A stretch of DNA of 64,000 nt from Pseudoalteromonas prydzensis (GCF_001661495.1 NZ_BDDT01000005.1:1-64000), one strand, 5' to 3'. Counted from the first letter of the stretch, positions 1-9,284 are shown. The notes: a model not told the origin generated them from the letters alone. A program made the numbers and translations.

Positions 1-58
1 TGTGGAAGCATAGTGATATGTTAAGCTAACTTGTACTAATTACCCGTGAGGCTTAACC
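1..58 (+). rRNA. 23S rRNA, 3' end (partial)
   Basis: The window opens inside a 23S rRNA gene. The segment ending in GTACTAATTACCCGTGAGGC followed by TTAACC matches the conserved 3' terminus of gammaproteobacterial 23S rRNA (E. coli: GGTACTAATGAACCGTGAGG then CTTAACC). The exact mature 3' end is approximate. Two 5S genes follow on the same strand, as expected for an rrn operon. Confidence 0.9.
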
Positions 59-193
59 ATACAACGCCAAACGCGTTTTATGCGACAGTTTAAGCGAAGA
101 AGTTAATATAACTAAAGTAGATTACTGAAGACTTTTTATTATCAGAAATTCCAAATTTTAGTAAGTTTGATTAAATCGAACTTACACCAAATT

Positions 194-311
194 TGCTTGG
201 TGACAATAGCGTTTTGGACCCACCTGACCCCATGCCGAACTCAGTAGTGAAACGAAACAGCGCCGATGATAGTGTAGCATTTGTTATGTGAAAGTAGGTC
301 ATCGCCAGGCT
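194..311 (+). rRNA. rrf: 5S rRNA, copy 1
   Basis: About 118 nt matching E. coli 5S rRNA. The conserved core CCCACCTGACCCCATGCCGA and the AGTGAAACG and GCGCCGATG blocks are present, and the ends pair as a closing helix (TGCTTGG with CCAGGC). It lies about 135 nt after the 23S end. Ends were placed by alignment with the remembered E. coli gene and may be off by 1-2 nt. Confidence 0.93.
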
Positions 312-370
312 CCAAATTTAGTTGAAGAACTTTAACCTTAAAAATTAGAATAAGAAAATTGAAAAGAATT

Positions 371-488
371 TTCTTGGTGACAATAGCGTTTTGGACCCAC
401 CTGACCCCATGCCGAACTCAGTAGTGAAACGAAACAGCGCCGATGATAGTGTAGCATTTGTTATGTGAAAGTAGGTCATCGCCAGGAT
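371..488 (+). rRNA. rrf: 5S rRNA, copy 2
   Basis: A second 5S gene 59 nt downstream of the first. From CTTGGTGACA to CGCCAGG it reads identically to copy 1; only the extreme ends differ (TTCTTGG instead of TGCTTGG, GGATC instead of GGCTC). Tandem distal 5S genes occur in some gammaproteobacterial rrn operons. No tRNA is visible between the copies. Confidence 0.92.
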
Positions 489-500
489 CCTAATTGAAGA

Positions 501-535
501 AACCCGTTTCAGAAATGAAGCGGGTTTTTTGTTTG
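501..535 (+). terminator. Rho-independent terminator of the rrn operon
   Basis: A 10-bp stem AACCCGTTTC / GAAGCGGGTT with one G-U pair and a short AGAAAT loop is followed by a T tract. It sits 12 nt after the second 5S gene, so it ends the rRNA operon before the separate creB transcription unit. Confidence 0.85.
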
Positions 536-672
536 TCCTAAAAAAAGTTCTAGGGGCTAGGTCGCTAGGAACTAGGATAGGCCATGTAGTGGTATCTAGC
601 AATTGACTACATGCTTGCTAACTGTAACTATTAAAAGCTGTTAACTCAGTTTGTAAAATGGAATAGTTGCGT

Positions 673-1353
673 ATGTCTAGCAGTCGGGTTGTGATCATTG
701 AAGATGAAAAAGCGATTGCTGATACACTGATCCACACTCTAGAAATTGATGGCTTTGCTGTGCAGTGGTTTGCTACGGCGGGTGAGGGGCTTGAGTATAT
801 TAAAAACAGCATGCCATCCTTGTTGATTTTAGATATTGGCTTACCTGATGCTAATGGCTTTGAGTTATGCAAAAAGATAAGAGAGTTCTCCGCGGTTCCG
901 ATTATCTTTCTTACAGCCCGTAATGATGAAATAGACCGTGTAGTGGGATTAGAAATAGGCGCAGATGATTATGTGACTAAGCCATTTAGCCCGCGAGAAG
1001 TACTTGCAAGGGTTAAACTTAGAATTAGACATAGCGAACCTGCAATCAAAGCATCTACCTCCTCAGAACCTGTCTCAGGACTTTATGCTGAAAATTTCGA
1101 TTATCATTTCCAAAACCAAGCATTGGCTCTCACAGCATTGGAATTTAAATTGCTGGATAAGCTAATTAGTCATCCGCGCCAAGTATTCTCCCGCGAGCAA
1201 TTATTGTTGGCGGCGCAAAATCACCAAGATGCTATCTATGCCCGTAATGTAGATAGTCACATTAAGGCTATTCGCAATAAACTGCGTGCGGTATCGGCTC
1301 CTGAATGTATTCATACTAAACGTGGCTTTGGTTATTACTATGAATCCACCTAA
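673..1353 (+). CDS. creB: Response regulator CreB-like (OmpR family)
   Basis: A 226-aa OmpR/PhoB-type response regulator. The receiver domain (about 1-120) shows the acidic pair E10-D11, phosphoacceptor D54 in LILDIGLPDANGF and the KPF lysine. The C-terminal winged helix (about 130-225) carries VFSREQLL and the R-GFGYYY end. I prefer the ATG at 673 over a TTG two codons upstream because MSSSRVVIIEDE is the normal receiver start. The stop overlaps the creC start by 14 nt, and creD follows, which identifies the CreBCD system (carbon/cell-wall-stress-linked regulation in enterics). No classical TTCAC-N6-TTCAC CreB box was seen upstream of creD, so the regulon may differ. Confidence 0.88.
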   Translation: MSSSRVVIIEDEKAIADTLIHTLEIDGFAVQWFATAGEGLEYIKNSMPSLLILDIGLPDANGFELCKKIREFSAVPIIFLTARNDEIDRVVGLEIGADDYVTKPFSPREVLARVKLRIRHSEPAIKASTSSEPVSGLYAENFDYHFQNQALALTALEFKLLDKLISHPRQVFSREQLLLAAQNHQDAIYARNVDSHIKAIRNKLRAVSAPECIHTKRGFGYYYEST

Positions 1354-2821
1354 GCCAACAAAGACAGTATTCTCTCGTCTTAAAAGATGGCCTAAGATCC
1401 CGCTTGGACTGAGGCTATTTTTACTCTATTTTGTGTTAGTGATTTTAACCGCTTACTTGGTTAGCTCGACAGTTATGAGAGAGATCAAACCAACGGTACG
1501 CCAAGCGAGCGAAGAAACGCTGGTCGATATGGCAAACATACTGGCTGTAATGGCAAGCAACCCAATGGCGAACGGGGATATTGCTCAGAGCGCTTTTGCT
1601 AAGCAAATCAACTTTTATGGTTTACGTGACCCTGATGCTGCTATTTGGGGAATTGAAAAAAAATCAGTTAATCATCGAGTTTATATAACTGATCAACAAG
1701 GCATTGTGGTGCTGGATTCATGGCTGCAGGATGTTGGTAATGATTTTTCTAAATGGAATGACGTTTACCTCACCCTACGTGGTGAGTACGGGGCACGCTC
1801 AACTGCATTAGACCCTAATGATCCGCTATCAACCGTCATGCATGTAGCGGCACCTATTCTCTATAACAATGAAATAATTGGCAGTGTCACAGTTGCTAAA
1901 GCGAACCGCTCGGTACAGCCATTTATTGATATTTCCAAGTATCGGGTATTAACTTGGTTAGCGTTAATGAGTGTACTCGCGCTTATAATTGGAGCGTTAA
2001 TCGCGTGGCGTATAAATACGGCGTTATATAAGCTGGCAGACTACGCTGATAAAATGGGCCGAGGTGAAAAAACCAGTAAACCCACCTTTAGAGTTTTTTA
2101 TGAATATAGCTTACTTAGTGATGCACTTGAAAATATGCGTCGTCAGCTCGATGGTAAACGATACGTAGAAAATTATGTGCAAACTCTAACACATGAGTTA
2201 AAAAGCCCATTGTCAGCGATCAAAGGGGCTAGTGAAATACTACAAACCCCTACCACGGTAGATAAACAACAGTTGTTTGCTCAGAATATTGAAACCGAAG
2301 CCACGCGAATGCAGCAATTGATCGATAAGTTGCTAGCATTAACTAGGCTTGAGCAACTCCCTGAGCTTGAACAGCGGCAATTAATTGATTTACCAGCTTT
2401 GATTGAGCAGATAAAAGCTTCTTGTATTAGCAGATTAATGACCAGGCAAGCAGAGTTAAGCGTTGTATGTGATAACAAAGTCGCTTTTGTGGGGGATCAA
2501 TTTTTAATACAGCAAGCCTTGTATAATTTGCTTGAAAACGCGCTGGATTTTGTATGTGAGCAAGGCAATATAGATATTACGGTAACGCAAACCGCAGGCG
2601 AGCTTTGCATCAATGTCGAGAACACTGGCCCGAATATACCTGATTATGCTTTAGAGAGAGTAACCGAACGCTTTTATTCGCTTGCCAGAAGTAACGGACA
2701 AAAAAGTACCGGCCTTGGGCTTAATTTTGTAGAACAAGTGGTTAAGTTGCATAAAGGAAAGTTAGACATCCATAATACCCCGCAGGGCGTATCCGTTAAG
2801 CTGTTTTTACCAACTCCATAA
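1340..2821 (+). CDS. creC: Sensor histidine kinase CreC-like
   Basis: A 493-aa membrane sensor kinase, the partner of the preceding CreB-like regulator. It has two membrane segments (about residues 24-45 and 205-227) flanking a periplasmic sensing domain, then a HAMP-like linker, a HisKA domain with the H-box LTHELKSPLSAIKG, and an HATPase domain with an N box (NLLENALDF) and a G box (STGLGLNFVEQV). The start chosen at 1340 lies inside the end of creB (14-nt overlap), implying translational coupling. A longer frame from 1286 would be mostly out-of-frame creB sequence and is unlikely. Family identity rests on gene order (creD next). Confidence 0.87.
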   Translation: MNPPKPTKTVFSRLKRWPKIPLGLRLFLLYFVLVILTAYLVSSTVMREIKPTVRQASEETLVDMANILAVMASNPMANGDIAQSAFAKQINFYGLRDPDAAIWGIEKKSVNHRVYITDQQGIVVLDSWLQDVGNDFSKWNDVYLTLRGEYGARSTALDPNDPLSTVMHVAAPILYNNEIIGSVTVAKANRSVQPFIDISKYRVLTWLALMSVLALIIGALIAWRINTALYKLADYADKMGRGEKTSKPTFRVFYEYSLLSDALENMRRQLDGKRYVENYVQTLTHELKSPLSAIKGASEILQTPTTVDKQQLFAQNIETEATRMQQLIDKLLALTRLEQLPELEQRQLIDLPALIEQIKASCISRLMTRQAELSVVCDNKVAFVGDQFLIQQALYNLLENALDFVCEQGNIDITVTQTAGELCINVENTGPNIPDYALERVTERFYSLARSNGQKSTGLGLNFVEQVVKLHKGKLDIHNTPQGVSVKLFLPTP

Positions 2822-2899
2822 AGACTCCACATAAGCACCATTTAAAATCCACTTTTGTCGATTACTCTAGTTCCTATATTAAATAGGGAGTAAATAACA

Positions 2900-4195
2900 A
2901 TGAAGCAAAAACTGGAAACAAAATTGGTAATTATCATAGGCCTAATTGTACTGTTATTAGTGCCTATTTTTATGATCCAAAACCTAATAGATGAACGTGC
3001 AGAACTACAGCAACAAGTGCAAGCTGATATTGCTAAAAGTAGCAGCGGCGAGCAACAAGTCATTGGGCCGTTTATTCAAGTACAATTTATAGAAACACAT
3101 ACTTTGGAAGGTAAAACCACTGAACAGTTAAGAACGCTGTTGTTGCTACCTGAAACCTTAACAATAAACAGTGAATTATCTTCTTTTGAAAAATATCGAG
3201 GTATTTATAAGGCATTGCTATATCGCTCCGCGAATCACTTTGCAGGGCAATTTAATACCGAGGCTTTAAATGAATTAGCCGATAAAAAGATAAAGCAGGT
3301 GCATATGATCATGGCGATTAAAGATATTCGCGGTATTGGTCAAGGTAGTGCTATGCGCATAAATAACCAAGAATATGCGTTGCAGCCAGGCACTAAGCTG
3401 GCGCAATTGCCTGAAGGCGTTAATATTGAGCTTGATTTTAGTGCTTTGCTTGAGCAACAAACATTGGATTATCAAATTGATTTAAATCTACAAGGAATGC
3501 GAAAACTAGCTATTGCTCCTATCGGTAAAGAAACCAGTCTTAACATGCAAGCAGATTGGCCACATCCAAGTTTCGTTGGTGATTATTTACCTATCGACTC
3601 AAGTATTTCAGAACAAGGCTTTACTGCCAACTGGCAAACAAATTACTTTGCTACCAACTTAAAAGAGCTGTTTCAGCATTGTGTTTTTCAAAATCAGTGC
3701 GAACAATTTAAGCAACGTAGCATGGGAGTTAATCTTGTTGATGGGGTTGATCATTATTTAAAAAGCTATCGCGCCAGTAACTACGCAATTTTAGTGTTGA
3801 TATTGGTATTTGCCAGCTTCTTTTTACTTGAAGTGCTACGCAGCGAACCTGTTCATCCGGTGCAATATGGCTTTGTAGGTTTAGCATTAGCCGTTTTTTA
3901 CTTATTGTTGATATCGCTAGGTGAGCATCTTGGTTTTAACCTTGCCTACTTATTGTCAGCGCTTGCTTCTTCATTATTACTAAGTATTTATGTGGCCGGT
4001 ATGTTGAAAAATACTAAGCATGGGGGGTTATTTCTGATCGGCATACTGTTTTTATACAGCTTACTGTACGGGCTATTAAGTGCAGAAGATTATGCATTGT
4101 TGATGGGCAGTTTACTGGTGTTTGTAGTGCTGAGTTTGATTATGATGCTGACCAGACAAGTTAATTGGTATCGTGGTAAAGCTGAGGAAGAATAA
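2900..4195 (+). CDS. creD: Inner membrane protein CreD-like
   Basis: A 431-aa inner membrane protein of the CreD family. One N-terminal membrane segment (about 9-27) is followed by a large periplasmic region with the VIGPFIQV block typical of the family, then about five C-terminal membrane helices (from about 295). CreD is the main target of CreBC in enterics and Aeromonas, where it affects envelope integrity and beta-lactam response. It is 78 nt downstream of creC on the same strand. Its biochemical role is not established. Confidence 0.85.
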   Translation: MKQKLETKLVIIIGLIVLLLVPIFMIQNLIDERAELQQQVQADIAKSSSGEQQVIGPFIQVQFIETHTLEGKTTEQLRTLLLLPETLTINSELSSFEKYRGIYKALLYRSANHFAGQFNTEALNELADKKIKQVHMIMAIKDIRGIGQGSAMRINNQEYALQPGTKLAQLPEGVNIELDFSALLEQQTLDYQIDLNLQGMRKLAIAPIGKETSLNMQADWPHPSFVGDYLPIDSSISEQGFTANWQTNYFATNLKELFQHCVFQNQCEQFKQRSMGVNLVDGVDHYLKSYRASNYAILVLILVFASFFLLEVLRSEPVHPVQYGFVGLALAVFYLLLISLGEHLGFNLAYLLSALASSLLLSIYVAGMLKNTKHGGLFLIGILFLYSLLYGLLSAEDYALLMGSLLVFVVLSLIMMLTRQVNWYRGKAEEE

Positions 4196-4205
4196 AATTC
4201 CAAAT

Positions 4206-4238
4206 AAGGGTGAGACGGTAACGCGTCCCACCCTTTTT
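4206..4238. terminator. Bidirectional terminator between creD and the convergent gene
   Basis: The stem AAGGGTG-A-GAC / GTC-C-CACCCTT closes a small GGTAACGC loop and is followed by TTTTTA on the plus strand. It lies between the creD stop and the stop of the convergent minus-strand gene, so it can serve both. Confidence 0.75.
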
Positions 4239-4241
4239 ATA

Positions 4242-4907
4242 TTAATCGTTTAGTGCGCAATGTTCTACCTCGCTAACTGTACCGCGTCCATCACTGATAT
4301 AGCATTGTTCAAGCAGTGAACAATAGCAGATTGATGTTGAAATTTTAAAGCGTTGCTTATCTACAGTTTGCCATTGTGTGTCATTAAAGCTGGTTCTTTT
4401 AAAGTTTAGCAAGCTAATACTTGTGCCAGCGGCTAATAGCCTATTTTGACTCTCACTGGTAAATAGCCAACCAAATTGTTCGAAAAAGTTTATCTTGGGC
4501 GACTTTTCTTGTAGTTCTAGAAGCTGTTTTTCATAGGCGTATACATCGAAGCAGCAATCTTTTATAAGCGAGAAAATGTCTACGTACGACTGGTCATTAT
4601 GAAAATACTGTACATATTTAATGATAGCAGGGCCTGAGCCTGAGTTTGTTATTTTAAGGGCGATTTCAGCTACTTTCTCTTGATCATTGAAATTACCAGA
4701 TATCACTTCTAACCAGGGCCAAGTTGCGGCTTTTACCTGTCGCTCGGCGGCACTTGCTTGTAAGTAGGTGGCATAAAATGATGCGGCTGAAATAACAATA
4801 GCACACAGTGCTAGAAGTAAATTGAGACGTTCGTTAGTGAACCAAGCTTGCTGTTTAGTGTTTGTTACAGGCACCGGCAGTGACGGCTTTGAGTGTTGAT
4901 CATCCAT
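4242..4907 (-). CDS. Small single-pass membrane protein, unknown function
   Basis: A 221-aa protein that I do not recognise. It has a short polar N-terminus, one membrane helix at about residues 29-50 (LLLALCAIVISAASFYATYL), then a soluble domain with several cysteines near the middle and C-terminus (KDCCFDVYA, ICYCSLLEQC). It most resembles the anonymous inner-membrane proteins common in marine gammaproteobacteria. It is convergent with creD and separated by about 100 nt from the upstream end of the mltD-like gene on the same strand, so it is probably independently transcribed. Confidence 0.6.
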   Translation of the reverse strand: MDDQHSKPSLPVPVTNTKQQAWFTNERLNLLLALCAIVISAASFYATYLQASAAERQVKAATWPWLEVISGNFNDQEKVAEIALKITNSGSGPAIIKYVQYFHNDQSYVDIFSLIKDCCFDVYAYEKQLLELQEKSPKINFFEQFGWLFTSESQNRLLAAGTSISLLNFKRTSFNDTQWQTVDKQRFKISTSICYCSLLEQCYISDGRGTVSEVEHCALND

Positions 4908-5010
4908 ATCGTTAGTTTTTATTTTTATGAGAGTAATTAATTACTATAGTGTTTGATAAAGTGTAGATAAAATTGCGGGTAGCGAGCTACTCGCAAACAT
5001 TTTCTTATAG

Positions 5011-6282
5011 TTAGCTATTTGATAAAAATACGGTTAGCTTCTCACCTACTTTTAAGCGGTCGCCTGAAAGGCTGTTCCATTGCTTTAGCTTAGTGATGCT
5101 GACTTTGTAATGGTTGGCTATTTTCCATAAGCTTTCACCAGATTTTACCTTATGCTCTATTTGTGTATCGGCTAACTGCGGCAGCACCAACTTTTGGCCA
5201 ATACGTATGGTACTACTTTTTAAATTATTGAATGCTTTAAGCTGACTCACACTCACTTTGTAGCGTTTTGCAATAACACTCAAACTATCGCCACGTTTAA
5301 CAGTGTAATGCTGCCATTGGCTGTAATCGTTGCTTTTTTGATTTGCGATCATGGTTTCAAATTGTACTTTCTCGCTGGCAGGAACGACGATATGCGGCGC
5401 ATCAATAATTGCTGGGAAGCGAATAACCCCGTAATTTAAAGACTCTAACTGTTGCCATTGGGCTTTATTATCTAAAATAACTGAGCCAGAAATGGCCACT
5501 TTGGCTATCGCATCTTTATTTGCGATTGCAGGGAAGACCATCTTTTGGTTTTTTAATAATTGCGCAGCAGCAAGTAGCTTTGGTACATATTGACTGGTTT
5601 GTTTAGGTAATTTTAAACTAAAAAAGTCAGTCGGTTTGCCTTGCTTTTTATTGTTGCTGATTGCTCTAAGTACACGGCCTTCACCTAAGTTATAGGCTGC
5701 TATAGCGTGATACCAATCGCCATCAAAGCGTTTGTATAAGTACTCCATAAAATCCAGAGCAGCACGGGTACTGTCTATCACATCTTGGCGACCATCGTAC
5801 CAAGGGCTAATTTTTACCTTAAAATACTTAGCTATTGAAGGGGTTAATTGCCAAAGCCCAGATGCATGCTTGTGCGAATAGGCACTGGCATCAAAGTCGC
5901 TTTCAATCAGCGGCATTAGCGCTAATTCTATCGGTAGATCCCGCTTTTCAACCTCAGTGACTATATAGTAAAGGTAAGGCTCAGCACGGCGACTTATTTC
6001 ATCCATGTAATTTGGGTGCGATAAATACCAAGCAATGCGCTTTTGTACATCAGGGTGGCTAGAATTGGCAAATGTTAACTGCGCACGAATACGTTGCCAC
6101 ACATCATCAAGTTCTTTTGCATTTAACGGTGCTATTTTCTCAATGGGTTCGCTTTGTTTACTAACAATAGTGGCAGATTCAGCCTTAACCGCTGGTTGAG
6201 ACGATGGTTGTTCTGGTGTGGTTTCACAACCTGATAAAATAACAATCAATGGCAGAATGCGGATAAATCGATTTAAAGACAC
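5011..6282 (-). CDS. mltD: Membrane-bound lytic murein transglycosylase MltD-like, two LysM repeats
   Basis: A 423-aa lipoprotein predicted to cleave peptidoglycan glycan strands with anhydro-muramyl products. The N-terminal signal ends in a lipobox LSGC with Cys19. The SLT domain (about 85-220) shows the catalytic Glu127 in ALMPLIESDFDASAYS, followed by ASGLWQLTP and AAYNLGEGRV, all typical of family 1D. Two LysM repeats follow (about 325-369, YTVKRGDSLSVIAKRYKVS; about 378-421, HKVKSGESLWKIANHYKVS), which bind glycan. MltD of E. coli has the same layout. It is divergently placed from nothing close by and appears monocistronic. Confidence 0.9.
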   Translation of the reverse strand: MSLNRFIRILPLIVILSGCETTPEQPSSQPAVKAESATIVSKQSEPIEKIAPLNAKELDDVWQRIRAQLTFANSSHPDVQKRIAWYLSHPNYMDEISRRAEPYLYYIVTEVEKRDLPIELALMPLIESDFDASAYSHKHASGLWQLTPSIAKYFKVKISPWYDGRQDVIDSTRAALDFMEYLYKRFDGDWYHAIAAYNLGEGRVLRAISNNKKQGKPTDFFSLKLPKQTSQYVPKLLAAAQLLKNQKMVFPAIANKDAIAKVAISGSVILDNKAQWQQLESLNYGVIRFPAIIDAPHIVVPASEKVQFETMIANQKSNDYSQWQHYTVKRGDSLSVIAKRYKVSVSQLKAFNNLKSSTIRIGQKLVLPQLADTQIEHKVKSGESLWKIANHYKVSITKLKQWNSLSGDRLKVGEKLTVFLSNS

Positions 6283-6371
6283 GTACTAAACTACTCCGAA
6301 AAAATGAATGCGGCTAACCTAAAGCAAGTTAGCTTAACATAAGGTGAGTTAAAAATTAGCGGTGGCTGAAT

Positions 6372-7688
6372 TTAACCAAACACACACCTAAAACATGCGC
6401 CTTGTGGTTTTTGTACATAAATTAAATCACCGCCGTGGTTGAGCATAATTTGCCTTGATAGGCTCAAGCCAATGCCAGAGCCTTGCTGCTTGGTGGTAAA
6501 AAATGGCACGAAGATCATATCTACCACATGTTCGCTAATGCCTGGGCCGTTGTCGCTAATTTCTATATAGAGTTGTTGGCTAGTGTTTTGTGCCAAGCTA
6601 ATTTCGATCCTTGGTTGAACGACATTCTCAACGCTGTACTTTTGGCTACTCTTTAGTACTTCAAGAGCATTTTTTATTAAGTTTACTAATACCTGTTCTA
6701 CTTGGCTGCTATCAAGCATTACTAACTGCTGATTTTTAATCGACAGTTCAATATGGGTGTGTTGTTCGCGTGCTTGTTGTTGATGCAAGGTGACAATACG
6801 CGCTAGCATATTGGCTAAATTTTCAGGCGCTAAATTAGGTTTAGGTAAGCTACTAACTTGGCGAAAACGAGCAATAAAGTCGCCTAAATGTGCCGTTCTT
6901 GATGCTAAGGTGCTTAGTGCAAGCTGTAAATCTTGTTTATCTTCAATATCAATAAAACACAGTTCTTGTGGTAGTAAATTGCTGCACGTATCAGCTAACG
7001 ATGAAAGTGGGGTAATGGAGTTGGCAATTTCGTGTGTAAGTACCTTAGTTAAGCGTTTATAAGCTTGTTGTTCTTTAAGTTGTAATTGATCATGGATTGA
7101 TTGCAAGCTCACTACTCGGCGTACTTTACCTTGTATTTCGGCAATACTCAGTTGAATAGAGAGGGTGTCGTGCTGCTCGCCGTTTTGCCAATAGGTGGTG
7201 CTGCGAATATTATTACTGGCGTTCAAAATTAGCTCACCAACAGCGCCTAACTCTTGCAAATGTTGAAAATTTTTCCCCAGTAACTTACTAACGGCTGGGT
7301 TTGACTCGATCACTTTGCCATTGTCATCACAGACCATAACGGCTAAATCAACATGGATGAGCAAAGCTTGTAGAAACTGTGCTTGTTGCTCGGCATTAAA
7401 ACGTGCCGTTTGCATTTGTGTTTTTACTTGCTCAAATTGCTTAAGCATTGGGTGTTGTTGACCAAGCCCTAAGGTGCTGTCGCCATTCGCTAAAGCACGT
7501 ATCACCATTTCAGCTTGTTTTTGCTGGCGTTTAAACAGAGAAAAAATATGCACTATTAACGCCGTCGCCACTAGTATCAGCAATAGTGAGGTTGCTGAAA
7601 AGCTGCTATTTTGGAATAAGTAACTCAGCAATGCACTCGTACTAACAAGCGCTATTATATTAATCATTAATAATAAATTAGCACGCAT
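6372..7688 (-). CDS. Sensor histidine kinase (NtrY/AtoS-like)
   Basis: A 438-aa sensor kinase. Two N-terminal membrane helices (about 5-25 and 30-50) with almost no periplasmic loop suggest it senses an intramembrane or cytoplasmic signal. A PAS-like region follows (about 100-190, MVCDDNGKVIESNPAV), then a HisKA motif LTHEIANSITPLSS and an HATPase domain with NLIKNALEVL, DNGPGI and GSGIGLSLSRQIM. It lies 2 nt downstream of the sigma54-dependent regulator gene on the same strand, so the two form one operon and a cognate pair. The likely target is the divergent exporter operon starting at 9331. Confidence 0.88.
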   Translation of the reverse strand: MRANLLLMINIIALVSTSALLSYLFQNSSFSATSLLLILVATALIVHIFSLFKRQQKQAEMVIRALANGDSTLGLGQQHPMLKQFEQVKTQMQTARFNAEQQAQFLQALLIHVDLAVMVCDDNGKVIESNPAVSKLLGKNFQHLQELGAVGELILNASNNIRSTTYWQNGEQHDTLSIQLSIAEIQGKVRRVVSLQSIHDQLQLKEQQAYKRLTKVLTHEIANSITPLSSLADTCSNLLPQELCFIDIEDKQDLQLALSTLASRTAHLGDFIARFRQVSSLPKPNLAPENLANMLARIVTLHQQQAREQHTHIELSIKNQQLVMLDSSQVEQVLVNLIKNALEVLKSSQKYSVENVVQPRIEISLAQNTSQQLYIEISDNGPGISEHVVDMIFVPFFTTKQQGSGIGLSLSRQIMLNHGGDLIYVQKPQGACFRCVFG

Positions 7689-7690
7689 GT

Positions 7691-9106
7691 TTATAACCCA
7701 TACTTTTCAAGGCGGCGATACATAGCGCCACGGGTTAAACCAAGCGCTTTGGCGGCATGGCTTACATTTCCCTGATGATGCTTAAGCGCGGCTCGTACAG
7801 TGCGTTGTTCGAGTATTTCTAAATCAAAGGTGTCGTACTGTACCTGATTGTTAAAAGTTTCCGTGTTTTGATTATTGCCAGTACTAACTGATGCTGAGTT
7901 ACCGACCACTGAGCTTATATCGAGTTTATCCCCTTCAGTTAAAATAACCGCACGCTCTATAGCATGAGCCAATTCACGTACATTACCTGGCCACGGGTAC
8001 TGGCAAAGTGCATTCATATCATCATCGCTAATGGTTAAGTCGCGTTTATATTTTTGCGCAAAGTGTTTTAGATAGTAATTAGCTAATAATGGAATGTCAT
8101 CACTGCGCTCTCTCAGTGCCGGTAGCCGAATTTCAACGGTGTTTATTCGGTATAGCAAATCTTGGCGAAAGCGCCCGTCAATAACTGCTTGTTCGAGGTT
8201 GTCGTTAGTGGCGCAAATCAGGCGAATATCAATATCAACCGCTTTACTGCCGCCAACTGGTGTTATTTGCCTATTTTGTAGTGCAGCCAGTAATTTAGCT
8301 TGGTGTTCAAGTGCTAAATTACCCAGCTCATCTAAAAATAAGCTACCGCCTTGGGCAAGTTCAAACTTACCAATGCGATCGCTTTTTGCATCAGTAAACG
8401 CGCCTTTTTTATGACCGAATAATTCACTTTCAAAGAGGCTCTGCGCCACTGCGCCCATGTCTAAGCTCATAAAGGTTTGATTATGGCGCATACTTGCCTG
8501 ATGAAGGGCATGGGCGGTGAGCTCTTTTCCTGTGCCACTTTCGCCAGTTATTAATATATTGGCATCTGTTTGTGCGGCTTTTTCGATGGTGGCAAATACA
8601 TGTTGCATCGCTGCACTTTGACCTAAAAATTCAAAGTTGGGGGTGTTTAAGGCTTGGTTTAGACCTTGCTTTTGGCGGGTCAGAGTGCCCACTTGCTGTT
8701 TATCTTTGGCGTGTGAAAACGCGGCGGCAACGGCGCCAAGTAATTGCTCGTTTTGCCAAGGCTTAGCAATAAAATCAGAGGCGCCCGCTTTAATTGCATC
8801 TACTGCAAGTTGAATATCGCCGTAGGCAGTCATTAGTAATACAACAATATTAGCATCTTGCTCGATGATTTTTTTTAGCCAATAAAAGCCTTCTTTGCCG
8901 CTGATGGAGTCTTGGGTAAAGTTCATATCAAGTAAGATCACATCGATTGGCTGATCAACTTTGCGTTGCTCGTTAATGATGTCTGCAATATCAAATGGGT
9001 TGTCAGTGGTTTTAACGCTTTGGTAATGCTGTTTTAGCAATAACCGTGCGGCGATGAGAATATCTGGGTTGTCATCAACAATTAAAAGTGAGCCTGTGTG
9101 TTTCAT
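7691..9106 (-). CDS. Sigma54-dependent response regulator (NtrC family)
   Basis: A 471-aa activator with a receiver domain (phosphoacceptor D60 in VILLDMNFT; switch Thr in LLMTAYGD; conserved K in AKPW), a central AAA+ domain (Walker A GESGTGKE; Walker B SLFLDELGNL; R-finger region ALRERSDD) and a C-terminal Fis-type helix-turn-helix (HAAKALGLTRGAMYRRLEKYGL). The sigma54-contact loop reads GAFTDA rather than the usual GAFTGA. This variant occurs in some NtrC-family members and does not by itself mean inactivity. It is divergent from the HlyD/MacB exporter operon; the 224-nt gap holds two matching inverted repeats and a sigma54-type promoter. Confidence 0.9.
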   Translation of the reverse strand: MKHTGSLLIVDDNPDILIAARLLLKQHYQSVKTTDNPFDIADIINEQRKVDQPIDVILLDMNFTQDSISGKEGFYWLKKIIEQDANIVVLLMTAYGDIQLAVDAIKAGASDFIAKPWQNEQLLGAVAAAFSHAKDKQQVGTLTRQKQGLNQALNTPNFEFLGQSAAMQHVFATIEKAAQTDANILITGESGTGKELTAHALHQASMRHNQTFMSLDMGAVAQSLFESELFGHKKGAFTDAKSDRIGKFELAQGGSLFLDELGNLALEHQAKLLAALQNRQITPVGGSKAVDIDIRLICATNDNLEQAVIDGRFRQDLLYRINTVEIRLPALRERSDDIPLLANYYLKHFAQKYKRDLTISDDDMNALCQYPWPGNVRELAHAIERAVILTEGDKLDISSVVGNSASVSTGNNQNTETFNNQVQYDTFDLEILEQRTVRAALKHHQGNVSHAAKALGLTRGAMYRRLEKYGL

Positions 9107-9155
9107 GATTGTTATTTTTATAGAGTTTTATTTAGCCTAAAACAAAAAGGGAACA

Positions 9156-9173
9156 GTGTCCATAAATGGACGT
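9156..9173. promoter_or_regulatory. Putative enhancer (UAS) site 1 for the NtrC-type regulator
   Basis: The inverted repeat GTGTCC-N6-GGACGT lies about 100 nt upstream of the sigma54-like promoter. It matches a second repeat at 9189-9207 (consensus GTGTCC-N6/7-GGACAC), as expected for paired dimers of an NtrC-type activator. Binding by the adjacent regulator is inferred. Confidence 0.6.
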
Positions 9174-9188
9174 TTATAAAATAGCAAA

Positions 9189-9207
9189 GTGTTCTATTAG
9201 CGGACAC
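9189..9207. promoter_or_regulatory. Putative enhancer (UAS) site 2 for the NtrC-type regulator
   Basis: The inverted repeat GTGTTC-N7-GGACAC is centred about 33 nt from site 1, close to three helical turns, so two dimers would lie on the same DNA face. It sits between the regulator gene and the exporter promoter. Confidence 0.6.
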
Positions 9208-9267
9208 TACAAATATGTGAACAGCTAATTAAATAGCTAACCATTTGAATTTTAAATTAAATTAAAG

Positions 9268-9284
9268 TTGGCATAGTGATTGTA
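9268..9284 (+). promoter_or_regulatory. Putative sigma54 (-24/-12) promoter of the exporter operon
   Basis: TTGGCATAGTGATTGTA fits the sigma54 consensus TTGGCAC-N5-TTGCA with the right GG to -12 spacing; GC at -12 is GT here. It lies 47 nt before the HlyD-like gene and downstream of two candidate enhancer sites, next to a sigma54-dependent regulator. No competing sigma70 promoter stands out. Confidence 0.65.

Noticed and set aside
345..872. Minus-strand ORFs over the second 5S gene and over creB
   Set aside because: They lie antisense to rRNA or to a clear coding gene, have no ribosome site, and look like random translations.
2822..2899. CreB box (TTCAC-N6-TTCAC) in front of creD
   Set aside because: Only loose partial matches such as ATCCAC are present; not enough to call.
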